Positions 39,035 through 49,118 of a DNA stretch of 64,000 bases are shown piece after piece; position 1 is the first letter of the stretch, and each line of letters begins with the position of its first letter. Origin of the DNA: Streptococcus suis (GTDB taxonomy: Bacteria > Bacillota > Bacilli > Lactobacillales > Streptococcaceae). A program made the translations under genes and the position numbers. The notes beneath the pieces were generated by a model. The model saw only the letters and a list, made by a program, of their open reading frames with translations, was not told where the DNA came from and ran no database searches. Location: contig CP031970.1 of NCBI GenBank assembly GCA_022354845.1, positions 434,001 to 498,000 on the forward strand, given 5' to 3'.

Positions 39035-40372
39035 TTAAACAGTCTCTCCTTTTTTTAGTTTGCGGGAGAGGATAATTGTGCTTGGGATGAGAACTAAAAT
39101 ACTTCCTATCCAAGCTGCCGGGTTGGCGGCGGCAACTCCATAGAATCCAAATAATTGGAGCCCGATAATTGCCACCCCTGCTCGCATGATAAGTTCACCA
39201 AATCCGGCTAAGGTTGGAATGAAACCTTTACCTAAACCTTGAACGAAGCTACGAATAATGAAGAGAATGGCCAAAATCCAATAACAACTGCCATTGATTA
39301 TGAAGTAGCTCAATGCGAGCGAGCGAACTTCTAAACTAGCATCAGGCAAAAACAAACTAGAGAAGAAACTATGGAAGATAACCAGTAGTATTGCATAAAC
39401 AATCGACCAGGCAATATCAATCCAAAGCGCTTGTTTGAGTCCTTCTAAAATCCTGTTGTACTCTTTTGCACCATAGTTTTGAGCAGTGAAAGTGGAGACA
39501 GCTAGACCTAAATTAATCATAGGCAGCATAGCTAACTGGTCGGTTTTACTAGCAATGGCTTGAGCAGCAATGGCTTGAGTTCCTAGCTGATTGAGCATTG
39601 CTTGAAGGGTAAGAGCTCCAATTGCAATGATACTTGCCTGAAATCCCATGGGGAAACCAACCTGTGCATGTTTTTTCAAATTATCTTTATCTAACTTCCA
39701 ATCAGATTTTGTAAGATGAAACTGAGGAATTTTTCGTTTAATATGAAAGAGAAGGTAGAGGACAGAAACTGCTTGAGCGGTAACGGTAGCAAAACCAGCG
39801 CCAAATACACCCCACCCAACATTTAAAATAAAGAAAAAGTCGAGAATAATATTGATGATACAAGCCAGTATGAGAGCTATAAGTGGAGTGGTTGAATCAC
39901 CTAAACTCCGAATTGCAGCGGACAAATAGTTATATAAAATGGTAAACACCATTCCACCAAATATAGCAACCATAAATGCATAAGAATGCTCGATTAAATT
40001 TACTGGTGTTTGTAACAATTCTAGAATAGGTCGTAGAAAAATGAGCGAAAGGACAGTTAATACTAGGCTAACAAGAATGGAGTAGAAAAGCCCATGGACA
40101 AAACTATGGCGGAGGCCAACAGTATCCTTAGCCCCAAAACGCTGTGCGGTAACAATGGCTAGCCCACTGGTCAATCCTTGAGCAAAACCTACAATTAGAA
40201 AGATAAGGCTACCGGCCGTCCCTACACTGGCAAAAGCTTCCTCACCCAGGGTGTGGCCGACAATCATGGAATCGGCAAAATTATAAGCTAGTTGAAAAAA
40301 AGAACCGATTAAGAGAGGAAGAGTGAAACGCAAAATAACAATGATTGGTCTTCCTTTAGTTAAATCATTCAT
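39035..40372 (-). CDS. MATE-family efflux transporter
   Basis: 445 residues with about 12 hydrophobic segments arranged as two similar halves. It begins DLTKGRPIIVILRFTLPLLIGSFFQLAYNFADSMIVG, the NorM/DinF-type start. MATE proteins exchange cations or drugs for Na+ or H+; the substrate is not predictable here. Transcribed toward the bidirectional terminator. Confidence 0.9.
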   Translation of the reverse strand: MNDLTKGRPIIVILRFTLPLLIGSFFQLAYNFADSMIVGHTLGEEAFASVGTAGSLIFLIVGFAQGLTSGLAIVTAQRFGAKDTVGLRHSFVHGLFYSILVSLVLTVLSLIFLRPILELLQTPVNLIEHSYAFMVAIFGGMVFTILYNYLSAAIRSLGDSTTPLIALILACIINIILDFFFILNVGWGVFGAGFATVTAQAVSVLYLLFHIKRKIPQFHLTKSDWKLDKDNLKKHAQVGFPMGFQASIIAIGALTLQAMLNQLGTQAIAAQAIASKTDQLAMLPMINLGLAVSTFTAQNYGAKEYNRILEGLKQALWIDIAWSIVYAILLVIFHSFFSSLFLPDASLEVRSLALSYFIINGSCYWILAILFIIRSFVQGLGKGFIPTLAGFGELIMRAGVAIIGLQLFGFYGVAAANPAAWIGSILVLIPSTIILSRKLKKGETV

Positions 40373-40400
40373 AAAATCTCCTGAAAAGGTGCAAAGTATA

Positions 40401-40438
40401 AGCCCACTAACATTCCGACAAAGCTGGGTTAGTGGGCT
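40401..40438 (-). terminator. Probable terminator of the Ktr operon
   Basis: AGCCCACTAAC and GTTAGTGGGCT form an 11-bp stem just past the ktrA-like stop. The T-tract on the reverse strand is weak (TTATACTTT). Confidence 0.65.
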
Positions 40439-40442
40439 AGGT

Positions 40443-41108
40443 TTAGTCGGTTAAATCTTCAAAGTGGTCAATGGTATTGTGGTCTGTAACTGCTGTAATC
40501 AGCTCATCTTCATTGAAAACATAATCTGGTGTTAATTGGATATTCAGTTCCTGATTCTCACCACAACGGTAGCCGATGATATTCATTTTGTAGTTTTGAC
40601 GTAATTGCAATTCCGCCAATGTTTTTCCAAACCATTTTTTGGGTGGTCTGAATTCAACAATAGAAGCGTTACCACCTAATTCAAAAACACTAGTAGTATT
40701 GCGGTGAATTAAATGTTTAGCAAGAGAGATACCTGTTTCTCTTTCTGGTGAGATTACCTTGTCCGCACCGATACGTAATAAGATTTCTTTTGTAGTGGTA
40801 CCTTTAACTTTGGCAATGATCTTAGGCACGCCTAACATTTTACTGTGCATCACCGCGAGGACACTTGACTCGAGATTGTTACCAGTGGCAACGACGACAG
40901 CATCACAGCTTTCGATACCTGCGGCCCTTAAAAGAGAGCGGTCTGTAATATCTCCGACAACCCCCCTTGTTAAAATGGATTCAAGCTGATTGATTTGATG
41001 CTCATGGTTATCAACAGCAATGATATTGCAATCGTATTTATGAAGTGTTTTAGCAATGGTAGTCCCGAATACACCGAGACCTAAAATTCCGATAGTGTAA
41101 GTTGACAT
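40443..41108 (-). CDS. KtrA/CabP-type regulatory subunit of potassium uptake
   Basis: 221 residues: an RCK_N (TrkA-N) Rossmann domain with GLGVFGTTIAKTL (residues about 10-22) and a C-terminal RCK_C domain from about 140. It gates the KtrB/TrkH channel by binding ATP/ADP at RCK_N. In the pneumococcal homologue CabP, RCK_C binds c-di-AMP and blocks K+ uptake; the same is inferred here. Encoded 12 bases after the channel gene. Confidence 0.9.
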   Translation of the reverse strand: MSTYTIGILGLGVFGTTIAKTLHKYDCNIIAVDNHEHQINQLESILTRGVVGDITDRSLLRAAGIESCDAVVVATGNNLESSVLAVMHSKMLGVPKIIAKVKGTTTKEILLRIGADKVISPERETGISLAKHLIHRNTTSVFELGGNASIVEFRPPKKWFGKTLAELQLRQNYKMNIIGYRCGENQELNIQLTPDYVFNEDELITAVTDHNTIDHFEDLTD

Positions 41109-41120
41109 AATTTTCCCCTA

Positions 41121-42470
41121 TTAAACTAACAATGATGATTTTGCGTATTGCAAGCTTTCTGTTTTTGAAATGCGGCGAATAGAGAGACTTGCTAAAATGG
41201 ATAATGGTCCGATCCGTCCAAAAAACATGAGAGCCATGATAATGGCCTGACCAGCCATACTAAGATTTGGAGTTAAGTTAGCAGTAACTCCTACAGTTGC
41301 TAGAGCCGACATGACTTCAAACATAAGATAAATCAGAGGTTGAGTCGCATCAGTTACCGTTATTGCAAAAAGGCCGGTTAAAAAGATCATTAGAAAGACA
41401 GAAAACGTTGCGATTGCTTTTCGTATTGTTAGATTGTCGATAGTATGAGACATAAAGTTTGTATGAGGCAGACCTAAAATTTCGCTACGTGCATAGAGAA
41501 TGATGGTAAGAAATGCAGTAATCTTTATCCCGCCAGCAGTCCCTCCAGGTGCACCACCAAGCATCATTTGAAAAATATAAATGAGAAGTGTGACTGGTTC
41601 AGCCTTTGTATAATCAATACTTGCAAAACCAGCGGTTCGCATGGTAACAGTTTGGAAGAAACTAACCAGTAATTTTTCCCAAAACGGGAGATTTCCAATA
41701 GTATCTGGGTTGTTCCATTCCGTAATAATAGTAAGAAGTGTCCCAATTGATAGAATAGTAATGGTTAAAGCAAGAACTACCTTCGTGTGAAAACGTAATT
41801 TTTTAAAGTGTCCTTTGGTTACAATCTGTGTTTGAAAGTCAAACCAAACAGAAAATCCCAGTCCCCCCATGATAATTAAGGCGGCTAAAGTCAGATTGAC
41901 TAGTGGATTGTCAACATAGCGGACAATACTAGTAGCACCAAAGTTATCAAAGCCTGCGTTACAGAAAGCTGAAACTGCTAAAAATGCAGAGCTGAAAAGG
42001 CCGCGTTGCCAGCCAAAATCTGGAACAAATTGAAATGATAGAATCAAAGCGCCAAGAGATTCAATGGCCAAAGTGAAACCGAAGGCAGATTTGATAAAGC
42101 TACGAAAGTGCTTGGTATCAGAACGAGATAATGCTTCTTGGAGCGTAGCCATATTCATGAAATCCATCTTTCGACCGCTACGAAGAGCAAACAAACCAAT
42201 GAAACCCATAAGACTAAGTCCACCGATTTGAATCAACAACATACAGATAATCTGTCCAAAGGTAGAATATGATTCGGAGACAGCTTGAGTGAACAGGCCT
42301 GTCACACAGACCATAGAAACAGCTGTAAAAAGATGATCCCAATAGGTGGCGACGGAGCTATCAGCTTGTGAAATCGGTAAGCTGAGTAAGATAGAACCGA
42401 TCAGAATTACCAGCAAAAAACTGAATATAATTCGTCGACTCGGTGTCAACTTGATAGGTAAAAAAGACAT
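41121..42470 (-). CDS. TrkH/KtrB-type potassium uptake channel
   Basis: 449 residues with the repeated M1-P-M2 organisation of the Trk/Ktr/HKT superfamily. Selectivity-filter-like segments include VCVTGLFT, CNAGFDNFG, MRTAGFASID and LATVGVTAN. It forms the K+ pore with the RCK protein encoded downstream. Confidence 0.92.
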   Translation of the reverse strand: MSFLPIKLTPSRRIIFSFLLVILIGSILLSLPISQADSSVATYWDHLFTAVSMVCVTGLFTQAVSESYSTFGQIICMLLIQIGGLSLMGFIGLFALRSGRKMDFMNMATLQEALSRSDTKHFRSFIKSAFGFTLAIESLGALILSFQFVPDFGWQRGLFSSAFLAVSAFCNAGFDNFGATSIVRYVDNPLVNLTLAALIIMGGLGFSVWFDFQTQIVTKGHFKKLRFHTKVVLALTITILSIGTLLTIITEWNNPDTIGNLPFWEKLLVSFFQTVTMRTAGFASIDYTKAEPVTLLIYIFQMMLGGAPGGTAGGIKITAFLTIILYARSEILGLPHTNFMSHTIDNLTIRKAIATFSVFLMIFLTGLFAITVTDATQPLIYLMFEVMSALATVGVTANLTPNLSMAGQAIIMALMFFGRIGPLSILASLSIRRISKTESLQYAKSSLLV

Positions 42471-42821
42471 GATATTCCCTTTTGATAATTAAATATGAAG
42501 CTATTGTAGCACAAATAGTGGAAAAAGGTAAGAAATAATGAATTAAAATGTTTATGAAATTATCAAGAAAATCAAGGGATTTTATTACCTGATGAATACC
42601 AGTTTTGTAAAGGGTTACATGCAGAAAATTCAGACGATAGATTGTCGATTATTCTGCTAAAATAGTAATAATAGACGGCTTCATAACAAAAAAAGTCAAT
42701 TCATTTTGTGAGCTGACTTTGTATCATATTAATCGGATCTGATTATCAAGTAATTGAATATATACTATTGGCTAATCTATATGCATTAGATTTTTTGTAT
42801 TCAGATTAAAAAAGAAGAGAG
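42471..42821. other. Intergenic region between the Ktr operon and eetB
   Basis: No credible coding region on either strand. It holds the eetB terminator (42686-42721) and the upstream region of the channel gene, plus a small AATCTA/TAGATT stem with a T-run near 42774-42796. No other structure was recognised. Confidence 0.6.
42686..42721 (-). terminator. Terminator of eetB
   Basis: On the reverse strand AAAGTCA and TGACTTT flank a loop and are followed by TTTTTGTT. Confidence 0.65.
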
Positions 42822-43364
42822 CTATTTCCACTCAGCTAATATTTTTTGGTGATAGTAACGAAGAGGACCCACTTTTTCAAGCAAGTAAGTGGCGGCTAAT
42901 CCTACCAAAAATCCAGAAAGTATTCCGCTAAAAGAGAGTATCGGAAGGTAGTTTAATACATAAAAAGAGCGAGCGATGGTAGCGAAAACAATCAATTGAC
43001 CGACGTTGTGCATCATACCTCCCAGTATTGAAATGCCAATTGGGCTGACCCGACGAGGACCGAGTTGTTTTGCAGATAACATTACAATATAGCTTAGAGT
43101 CACTCCTGCAAAACTATAGAGAAAAGTGGAGAAAGAACCACCTAGAAAAGTTGAAATAAGTAAGCGTAACGAGACCACTTTTACACTATCTTTCGCAGGG
43201 AGTGTAAATATTGCAATCAAGCTGATGAGGTTGCCAAGGCCTAGTTTAGCGCCAGGGGCAAAAGAGAAAGGTGTGGGGATTAATCGTTCAACTACCGAAA
43301 TTACGACAGCTTGTGCAGCTAACATCGTAATAAAATTTAAGGTTTTACGTTTGGAATTCATCAT
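42822..43364 (-). CDS. eetB: EetB-like Gx-transporter-family membrane protein
   Basis: 180 residues with five or six hydrophobic segments, of the family often annotated 'Gx transporter' or 'heptaprenyl diphosphate synthase component I'. Typical segments are LIPTPFSFAPGAKLGLGNLISLIAI and GGMMHNVGQL. In Listeria the homologous EetB, with EetA, is needed for flavin-based extracellular electron transfer. It is divergent from ndh2, with a shared control region. The two initial Met codons leave the exact start open by 2 residues. Confidence 0.85.
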   Translation of the reverse strand: MMNSKRKTLNFITMLAAQAVVISVVERLIPTPFSFAPGAKLGLGNLISLIAIFTLPAKDSVKVVSLRLLISTFLGGSFSTFLYSFAGVTLSYIVMLSAKQLGPRRVSPIGISILGGMMHNVGQLIVFATIARSFYVLNYLPILSFSGILSGFLVGLAATYLLEKVGPLRYYHQKILAEWK

Positions 43365-43471
43365 TGACTTTTGAAATATTCTTTCTTGGCATTATTTTCT
43401 TACTAGTTATCTTACATTTTTTTTCGTTACCATGCAAGTATGCAGATATACCACTAATTATTGAAAAACGC

Positions 43472-43500
43472 TTGAAATGTATAAGATATTAAGATATAAT
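43472..43500 (+). promoter_or_regulatory. ndh2 operon promoter
   Basis: TTGAAA (43472-43477), 17-bp spacer, TATAAT (43495-43500). It is about 45 bases before the ndh2 start and drives at least ndh2-dmkB. Confidence 0.82.
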
Positions 43501-43544
43501 GATTTTGTTATAAATTGTTGCTATTTTCACAAGGAGGATTAATT

Positions 43545-45437
43545 GTGACGAAAAATATTGTGATTGTCGGTGCTGGCTACGCAGGGATTGCAGCAGCTCG
43601 ACTATTAGGGAAAACGTTTAAGAAAAACGAAGATGTAAGCGTTACCTTGATCGATAAAAACTCTTTCCATACTTACATGACAGAGTTGCATGAAGTAGCT
43701 GCAGGACGAGTGGAAGCTAATGCAATCAAGTATGACCTACAACGTATCTTCAAAAAATATCCAAAGGTTCAGTTGGTGACTGATAAGGTTGTAGAGATTG
43801 ACTACGACAAGAAACAAGTCGTTGCTGAACACCAAACCTTGGCATTTGATTATTTGCTACTTTCTATGGGTGGTGAGGCGAATGACTTTGGTGTCAAAGG
43901 TGTCAAGGAACATGGTTTCACTTTATGGTCTATTGAGGCAGCTGAGCGTTTGCATGACCACATCATTGATGCTTGCTACCTTGCCATGCGTGAACATGAT
44001 GAAGCAAAACGACGTGCCCTTCTGACCTTTACAGTTATCGGTGCTGGCTTTACTGGTATTGAGATGATCGGTGAGTTAATTGATTGGGTACCAATTTTGG
44101 CGCGTGAGTTCAAGTTGGATCCGAAAGAATTCTCACTCAAGGTTGTTGAAGCAGCGCCAAATATCTTGGCTATGGTTACTGAAAAAGAACAAGTCAAGGC
44201 TTGTAAATACCTTGAGAAAAAAGGCGTTGAATTAGTACTTGGTGATGGTGTTGCGAGTGTTCAAGAAGATAGCTTAACATTGGCATCTGGCCGTCAAATC
44301 CCAACCTACACTTCTATTTGGACTGCAGGTGTTCAAGCAAATTCTGATTCTAGTGAATTCGGTATTGAAAAAGCACGTGCAGGTCGCCTAATTGCCAATG
44401 AATTTATGGAAGCCAAAGGCAAAGAAAATGTCTATGTGGCTGGTGACTTGGTTTACTTTGAAGAATCAGAAGGAAAACCGACCCCTCAAATCGTTCAAGC
44501 AGCTGAACAAACTGGTCATACTGCAGCAAGCAATATCATTGCAGCGATTAACGGCGGAGAAAAGCACAGTTATAAAGGCAAGTATGATGGTTTTATGGTA
44601 TCTATCGGATCACGCTATGGTGTTGCTTTCTTGATGGATAAATACCATATGTCTGGTTTCTTTGCTATGGCAATGAAGCATATGGTTAACTTGCTATACT
44701 TCTTTACTATCCGAAGTTTCTTCTACATGGGATCTTATGTGCGTCATGAGTTCTTTGATATTAAAAATAAACGGAACATCTTTGGTGGACATACTTCTGG
44801 TAAGGGCAATCTTTTATGGTCAGTACCGATGCGCTTATTGTATGGATCAGTTTGGCTCTATGAAGGTGTGAAAAAAGGGTTTGGACTATTTGGAACAACG
44901 TCATGGTTTGGTGATCAAGTTGTCTTCCCATTCCCATGGTTAGCTGATCCAGTTTCTGGAGCTTCTGCAGCGGAGACAGTTTCAAGCGCTTCACAAGCTG
45001 CTACTACCGCAGCGGAAGTAGCAGAACCAATTTTTGGATTGAGCTACGCCTATGGTGAAACACCGATGACCGTTTTAGAAAAAATGCCTGACTGGTTTGC
45101 GTCAATTATGGAATTCATGATGCCGAACCAAGAAGTTGCGCTCTTTATGCAAAAATTCATGACTATTGCAGAAATCGGAATTGGTTTAGCCTTGATTGCA
45201 GGAGCATTTGTATGGATTGTATCTGCTGCAACAGTAGCTTTAGTAGTTATGTTCAGCTTATCGGGTATGTTCTACTGGGTAAATATTTGGTTTATCCCAG
45301 CAGCAATTTCATTAATGAATGGTGCAGGTAGAGCATTTGGATTAGATTATTGGATTATGCCATGGTTAGGTCGCTTCCTTGATAAGACCATTTATGGGAA
45401 GCCCAAGCATATTTACAGAATCAAGGATAATAAATAA
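43545..45437 (+). CDS. ndh2: Ndh2, type II NADH dehydrogenase with C-terminal membrane domain (EET type)
   Basis: 630 residues from a GTG start 7 bases after AAGGAGG. The N-terminal 400 residues are a two-Rossmann flavoprotein: FAD site IVIVGAGYAGIAAARLL (4-20), NADH site TVIGAGFTGIEM near 173, and the second FAD motif YVAGDLVYF near 300. The C-terminal 220 residues contain several hydrophobic segments, an extension found in the EET-specific Ndh2 of Listeria and absent from ordinary Ndh. It passes electrons from NADH to membrane quinone. Confidence 0.9.
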   Translation: MTKNIVIVGAGYAGIAAARLLGKTFKKNEDVSVTLIDKNSFHTYMTELHEVAAGRVEANAIKYDLQRIFKKYPKVQLVTDKVVEIDYDKKQVVAEHQTLAFDYLLLSMGGEANDFGVKGVKEHGFTLWSIEAAERLHDHIIDACYLAMREHDEAKRRALLTFTVIGAGFTGIEMIGELIDWVPILAREFKLDPKEFSLKVVEAAPNILAMVTEKEQVKACKYLEKKGVELVLGDGVASVQEDSLTLASGRQIPTYTSIWTAGVQANSDSSEFGIEKARAGRLIANEFMEAKGKENVYVAGDLVYFEESEGKPTPQIVQAAEQTGHTAASNIIAAINGGEKHSYKGKYDGFMVSIGSRYGVAFLMDKYHMSGFFAMAMKHMVNLLYFFTIRSFFYMGSYVRHEFFDIKNKRNIFGGHTSGKGNLLWSVPMRLLYGSVWLYEGVKKGFGLFGTTSWFGDQVVFPFPWLADPVSGASAAETVSSASQAATTAAEVAEPIFGLSYAYGETPMTVLEKMPDWFASIMEFMMPNQEVALFMQKFMTIAEIGIGLALIAGAFVWIVSAATVALVVMFSLSGMFYWVNIWFIPAAISLMNGAGRAFGLDYWIMPWLGRFLDKTIYGKPKHIYRIKDNK

Positions 45438-45456
45438 AGGAAATTTCAACAGTTAA

Positions 45457-46446
45457 GTGGTACATCAAATTTGGGATGCCCACCCAGACATTAAGAGGGG
45501 GCTTGAAGAGGTTAAAACCATCATCTTATCAGAGATGATGGTTCTGCATCCAGCAGTAAAAACAAAGATTGTTGAGTATGTAGAGGCACCGGGTAAATAC
45601 TTGCGTGCTGGCCTTTGTCTGCTCTTTGCACAGATGAAAGAAGGGCAAATTCATCAATCTAAGTTGTATTTTGCTGCTTATCTTGAAGTTTTACATCTAG
45701 CAACCCTTATACATGATGACGTGATTGATGGGGCAGATAAAAGACGGGGAGTTATCACGGTCCATCAGCAATTTTCAAATCGGATTGCAATCTATACTGG
45801 TGATTATCTTTTGGCCTATTCAGGCCGTTTGTTGGCCAAGGGGTTACGGTTACAAGATCTATCTCAGGAAGATATGAATTTAGGCAATGATAAACTCATG
45901 GAAACCATTTTAAGAGGAGAGCTGTCTCAATTAATGAATCAGTTTGATACAGAAATGACTATGAAAGCCTATCTCAAACAAATACAAGGGAAGACAGCAT
46001 TTCTCTTTGGTTTGTCATGCCAATTGGGAGCTTTTGTGCCAGGACAGTCGAAGAAAGAAAGTGGACTAGCTTTTCGAACAGGTCAAGCCCTTGGTATGGC
46101 ATTCCAGATCCGAGATGATTTAATTGATTACCAATTGGATGTTAGAGTATCTGGTAAGCCTCAATTGCAGGATCTTCAAAATGGTATTTATACTGCCCCA
46201 TTGTTACTTGCTTTAAGAGAAAGAAAGGAAATTCGTCAGGATTTAAAAGCGTATATTGAAAATCCACAGACTGAAGCTCTGGATAAGTTGGCAATAAAAA
46301 TCAAGGCTACAGGTGCTATTGAAAAAACGGAAAGCTTGATTTCTTCCTACCTTATTAAATGCAACAATTTTGCAAATAGAATGCAAATTTCAGAAAAAGA
46401 ATCATTTGATCGAATCATAGAAAACGTATTCAAAAAATACTTCTAA
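45457..46446 (+). CDS. dmkB: DmkB, polyprenyl diphosphate synthase for demethylmenaquinone
   Basis: 329 residues of the trans-prenyltransferase family. The first aspartate-rich motif is in IHDDVIDGADKRRG (near residue 87), the second is QIRDDLIDY (near 220). It makes the isoprenoid tail joined to the quinone ring by DmkA. The GTG start is fixed by a stop codon immediately upstream and has only a weak, distant SD (AAAGGA). In the EET locus it is the second gene after ndh2. Confidence 0.88.
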   Translation: MVHQIWDAHPDIKRGLEEVKTIILSEMMVLHPAVKTKIVEYVEAPGKYLRAGLCLLFAQMKEGQIHQSKLYFAAYLEVLHLATLIHDDVIDGADKRRGVITVHQQFSNRIAIYTGDYLLAYSGRLLAKGLRLQDLSQEDMNLGNDKLMETILRGELSQLMNQFDTEMTMKAYLKQIQGKTAFLFGLSCQLGAFVPGQSKKESGLAFRTGQALGMAFQIRDDLIDYQLDVRVSGKPQLQDLQNGIYTAPLLLALRERKEIRQDLKAYIENPQTEALDKLAIKIKATGAIEKTESLISSYLIKCNNFANRMQISEKESFDRIIENVFKKYF

Positions 46447-46539
46447 TTTGTGATTTTTTTGTCAATTTGACTAGACAGATAGAAGAAAAAGTTATATCAT
46501 TATAGTATAGTTATTAACATAAAACAAAGGAGTTTTATC

Positions 46540-47040
46540 ATGAAAAAGACAAAATGGATGTTGAAAAGTTTGTTGGTTCTCGGTGCTGCTGTAACTTTGG
46601 TAGCATGTGGTGCTAAAGAAGAATCAACAACATCATCAACAGCAGAAACAACTACTTCTGAATCTTCATCAGCATCAGCTTGGAAAGATGGTACTTACAA
46701 AGCTGAGTCAGGATTTGATGAACGCGGTTGGAAATTTGTTCACGAAATCACTATCGAAGGTGGTAAAATTACAGCTTCAACTGCTGATTACGAGGACAAA
46801 GATGGCAATTTGAAATCAGAAAATGCTGAATACAATGCAACAATGAAAGAAAAATCAGGTGTATCTTCTGCAGAATCTACAGATAAACTTGATGAAGAAC
46901 TTCTTGCAGCACAAAGTGCAGATGTAGAAGTAGTTTCAGGTGCAACTCATACTTCTGAAAACTTCAAAAAATCAACTGAAGCACTTTTGAAAGCTGCTGA
47001 AGAAGGAAATACAGATACAATCACACTTACATTTGAGTAA
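46540..47040 (+). CDS. pplA: PplA-like FMN-binding lipoprotein (EET terminal carrier)
   Basis: 166 residues. The signal peptide has lipobox LVAC, then a Ser/Thr-rich linker (about 28-48) and one FMN-binding domain. The flavinylation motif is VSGATHTSENF near residue 139, whose Thr would receive FMN from the ApbE enzyme encoded next. Listeria PplA has two such domains; this one has a single one. As a surface lipoprotein it would hand electrons to extracellular iron or other acceptors. Strong SD AAAGGAG; a terminator follows. Confidence 0.88.
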   Translation: MKKTKWMLKSLLVLGAAVTLVACGAKEESTTSSTAETTTSESSSASAWKDGTYKAESGFDERGWKFVHEITIEGGKITASTADYEDKDGNLKSENAEYNATMKEKSGVSSAESTDKLDEELLAAQSADVEVVSGATHTSENFKKSTEALLKAAEEGNTDTITLTFE

Positions 47041-47061
47041 TATCTGTCAGTAAAATGAAGG

Positions 47062-47094
47062 CACAGTAGCCCAATCTGGCTACTGTGTTTTTTC
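47062..47094 (+). terminator. Terminator after pplA
   Basis: CACAGTAGCC pairs with GGCTACTGTG and is followed by TTTTTTCT. It is only 23 bases before the fmnB start, so partial read-through would make the carrier lipoprotein more abundant than the enzymes. Confidence 0.88.
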
Positions 47095-47113
47095 TATTAG
47101 AAAGGATGAGTTA

Positions 47114-48163
47114 ATGAAAAAGGGAATCCGTTTATTTGTAATTTATATTGCTGCATTTTTCCTAGTAGCATGCGGAGCTAAGAAAACGGAAACGTTACCT
47201 GTCATAAAAACTCCATTGACTCGTAGCGAAAGTCTACTACATACAGTAGTGCAATTGAGTATCTATCACGATGATCAAGAGAAAGTGATGGATGAGGCAA
47301 TCGTCTATATCAAGGAAATGGAAAGTCTGCTGTCAACGAATTTGGATGGTTCAGATGTTTATCGGATCAATCAGGCGGCTGGAAAAGAAGCTGTCAAAGT
47401 AGATGATCGGACTTTTGAAGTAATTGAGAAAGCTATCGAGACCAGTGAAGAGAGTGATGGTTTATTTGATATTTCAATCGGTGCTGTGACTAATCTCTGG
47501 AAAATTGGGGATGAAGATGCACGTAAACCCAGCGATGAAGAAATACAGGCTGCTTTGCCATATATAAACTACAAGGATATCACTCTGGATAAGGAAAAAC
47601 AAACAGTCTATATCAAGAAAGGAATGACCTTAGAACTCGGGGCTATTTCAAAAGGATATATTGCGGATAAAGTTAGAGAGTTGTTTGAAAGTAAAGGGAT
47701 TACTACAGCCATTATCAACCTTGGTGGGAATGTTGTAGTCATGGGTGACTCACCGAAAACACAAAAAGGATGGAACGTTGGCGTTCAAGATCCGGATCAA
47801 GTTCGAGGGACAACGGTTGGCTCAGTTCCAGAGACACATGATTCAGTCGTTACATCTGGTATTTATGAACGGTATATTGAGGTAGATGGTGTAAAATATC
47901 ACCATATTTTAGATCCTAAAACAGGTTATCCTGTAGAAAATGACATTTCAGGAGTCACAGTTTTTTCAAAAACCTCGGTTCAAGGAGATGCCTTGTCTAC
48001 AACTCTTTTCTTGCTCGGTGTTGAAAAAGGACTTGATTTCATCAACCAAATGGATGGAGTTGAAGCGGTCTTTATTGATAAGGAGCACGGTGTTCATCTG
48101 AGCGATGGACTTAAAGATAGCTTTGAATTAACGAATGAGGAGTATCATCTTGTCAGTGAATAA
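47114..48163 (+). CDS. fmnB: FmnB/ApbE, FAD:protein FMN transferase lipoprotein
   Basis: 349 residues with lipobox LVAC, so it is exported and membrane-anchored. ApbE signatures are ELGAISKGYIADKV near residue 178, INLGGNVVVMG near 202 and SGIYERY...HHILDPKTGYP near 253-278. It attaches FMN from FAD to the threonine of PplA outside the cell. The dmkA frame starts inside its 3' end. Confidence 0.92.
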   Translation: MKKGIRLFVIYIAAFFLVACGAKKTETLPVIKTPLTRSESLLHTVVQLSIYHDDQEKVMDEAIVYIKEMESLLSTNLDGSDVYRINQAAGKEAVKVDDRTFEVIEKAIETSEESDGLFDISIGAVTNLWKIGDEDARKPSDEEIQAALPYINYKDITLDKEKQTVYIKKGMTLELGAISKGYIADKVRELFESKGITTAIINLGGNVVVMGDSPKTQKGWNVGVQDPDQVRGTTVGSVPETHDSVVTSGIYERYIEVDGVKYHHILDPKTGYPVENDISGVTVFSKTSVQGDALSTTLFLLGVEKGLDFINQMDGVEAVFIDKEHGVHLSDGLKDSFELTNEEYHLVSE

Positions 48164-49118
48164 ATCAAAGAACGGGCTTAGTTTACCCGTATTTCTAGAA
48201 TTTGTCGAAATCAAAACAAAGGTTGCCAGTGTCTTTCCTATGACACTGGGGCTTCTATGGGCAGCTTATCGCTATCAGACTTTTAATTGGTTGAATACGC
48301 TGTTGTTTGTCCTGGCAGTACTGAGTTTTGATATGTGCACGACCGCAATAAACAATAGTATGGATTATCATAAGGCAAAAGATGAAGCCTATCGTCAAGA
48401 AAGTAATGTGATTGGGAAGTTTTCGCTTGATTTTCAGCAAATGATTGGTATTATTTTTACCTTACTTATTTTTTCCATCCTGATTTCTTTATTGCTTGTC
48501 TGGCGTACAAGCTGGCTACTCTTGCCAATGGGGGCGCTATGCTTTCTCATTGGAATCTTTTATACATTTGGTCCTATTCCATTGTCGAGAATGCCACTGG
48601 GGGAAGTCTTTTCTGGAATAACTATGGGATTTGGAATTTTCTTTTTCGCTGTATTTATTCAGCAACCAGATTTGCTATTGACAAGCCAGGTGAGCGGTCA
48701 GTGGATGACTGTACAATTCTCTTGGACAAGGATATTGGAAATCATTTTAATGTCTATTCCGTTAGTTACTTTGATTGCTAATATCATGTTGGCAAACAAT
48801 ACCTGTGATTTGGAAGAAGATATTCGCAACCATCGCTACACCTTGGTCTACTACATCGGTAAGAAAAATGCTTTGAAACTATACTTTGTCTTGGCAAGTT
48901 TACCATGGTTGCTGTGGCTGTTGTACTGTTTGACAGGTTTCTTGCCATTCTGGGCATTGATTGGTTTGCTTGGTCTAGTGCCTGCTTATCATAGTTTGGA
49001 ACGATTCTTGAAAAAGCAAGTGAAACGCGAAACTTTTATTGAAGCAGTAAAAAGTTTTGTTCTCTTTTCAGGAGTATATGTGCTTACGCTGCTAGTAGCC
49101 CTTATATTTAATAAATAA
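48150..49118 (+). CDS. dmkA: DmkA, UbiA/MenA-family demethylmenaquinone synthase
   Basis: About 322 residues with eight or nine membrane segments. The prenyltransferase Asp motifs are [12 protein letters not shown] near residue 65 and [17 protein letters not shown] near 215. It joins the polyprenyl chain to 1,4-dihydroxy-2-naphthoate. The TTG at 48150 is preferred because GAGGAG lies 7 bases upstream; ATG 48135 and GTG 48156 are alternatives. It overlaps fmnB by 14 bases. The stop codon is part of a terminator stem now interrupted by an IS. Confidence 0.85.
   Translation: MSVNKSKNGLSLPVFLEFVEIKTKVASVFPMTLGLLWAAYRYQTFNWLNTLLFVLAVLSFDMCTTAINNSMDYHKAKDEAYRQESNVIGKFSLDFQQMIGIIFTLLIFSILISLLLVWRTSWLLLPMGALCFLIGIFYTFGPIPLSRMPLGEVFSGITMGFGIFFFAVFIQQPDLLLTSQVSGQWMTVQFSWTRILEIILMSIPLVTLIANIMLANNTCDLEEDIRNHRYTLVYYIGKKNALKLYFVLASLPWLLWLLYCLTGFLPFWALIGLLGLVPAYHSLERFLKKQVKRETFIEAVKSFVLFSGVYVLTLLVALIFNK

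Noticed and set aside
42480..42821. Possible eetA gene next to eetB, where Listeria has it
   Set aside because: No NusG-II-like frame exists in this gap on either strand; the EetA-like gene is at 50591-51019 instead.
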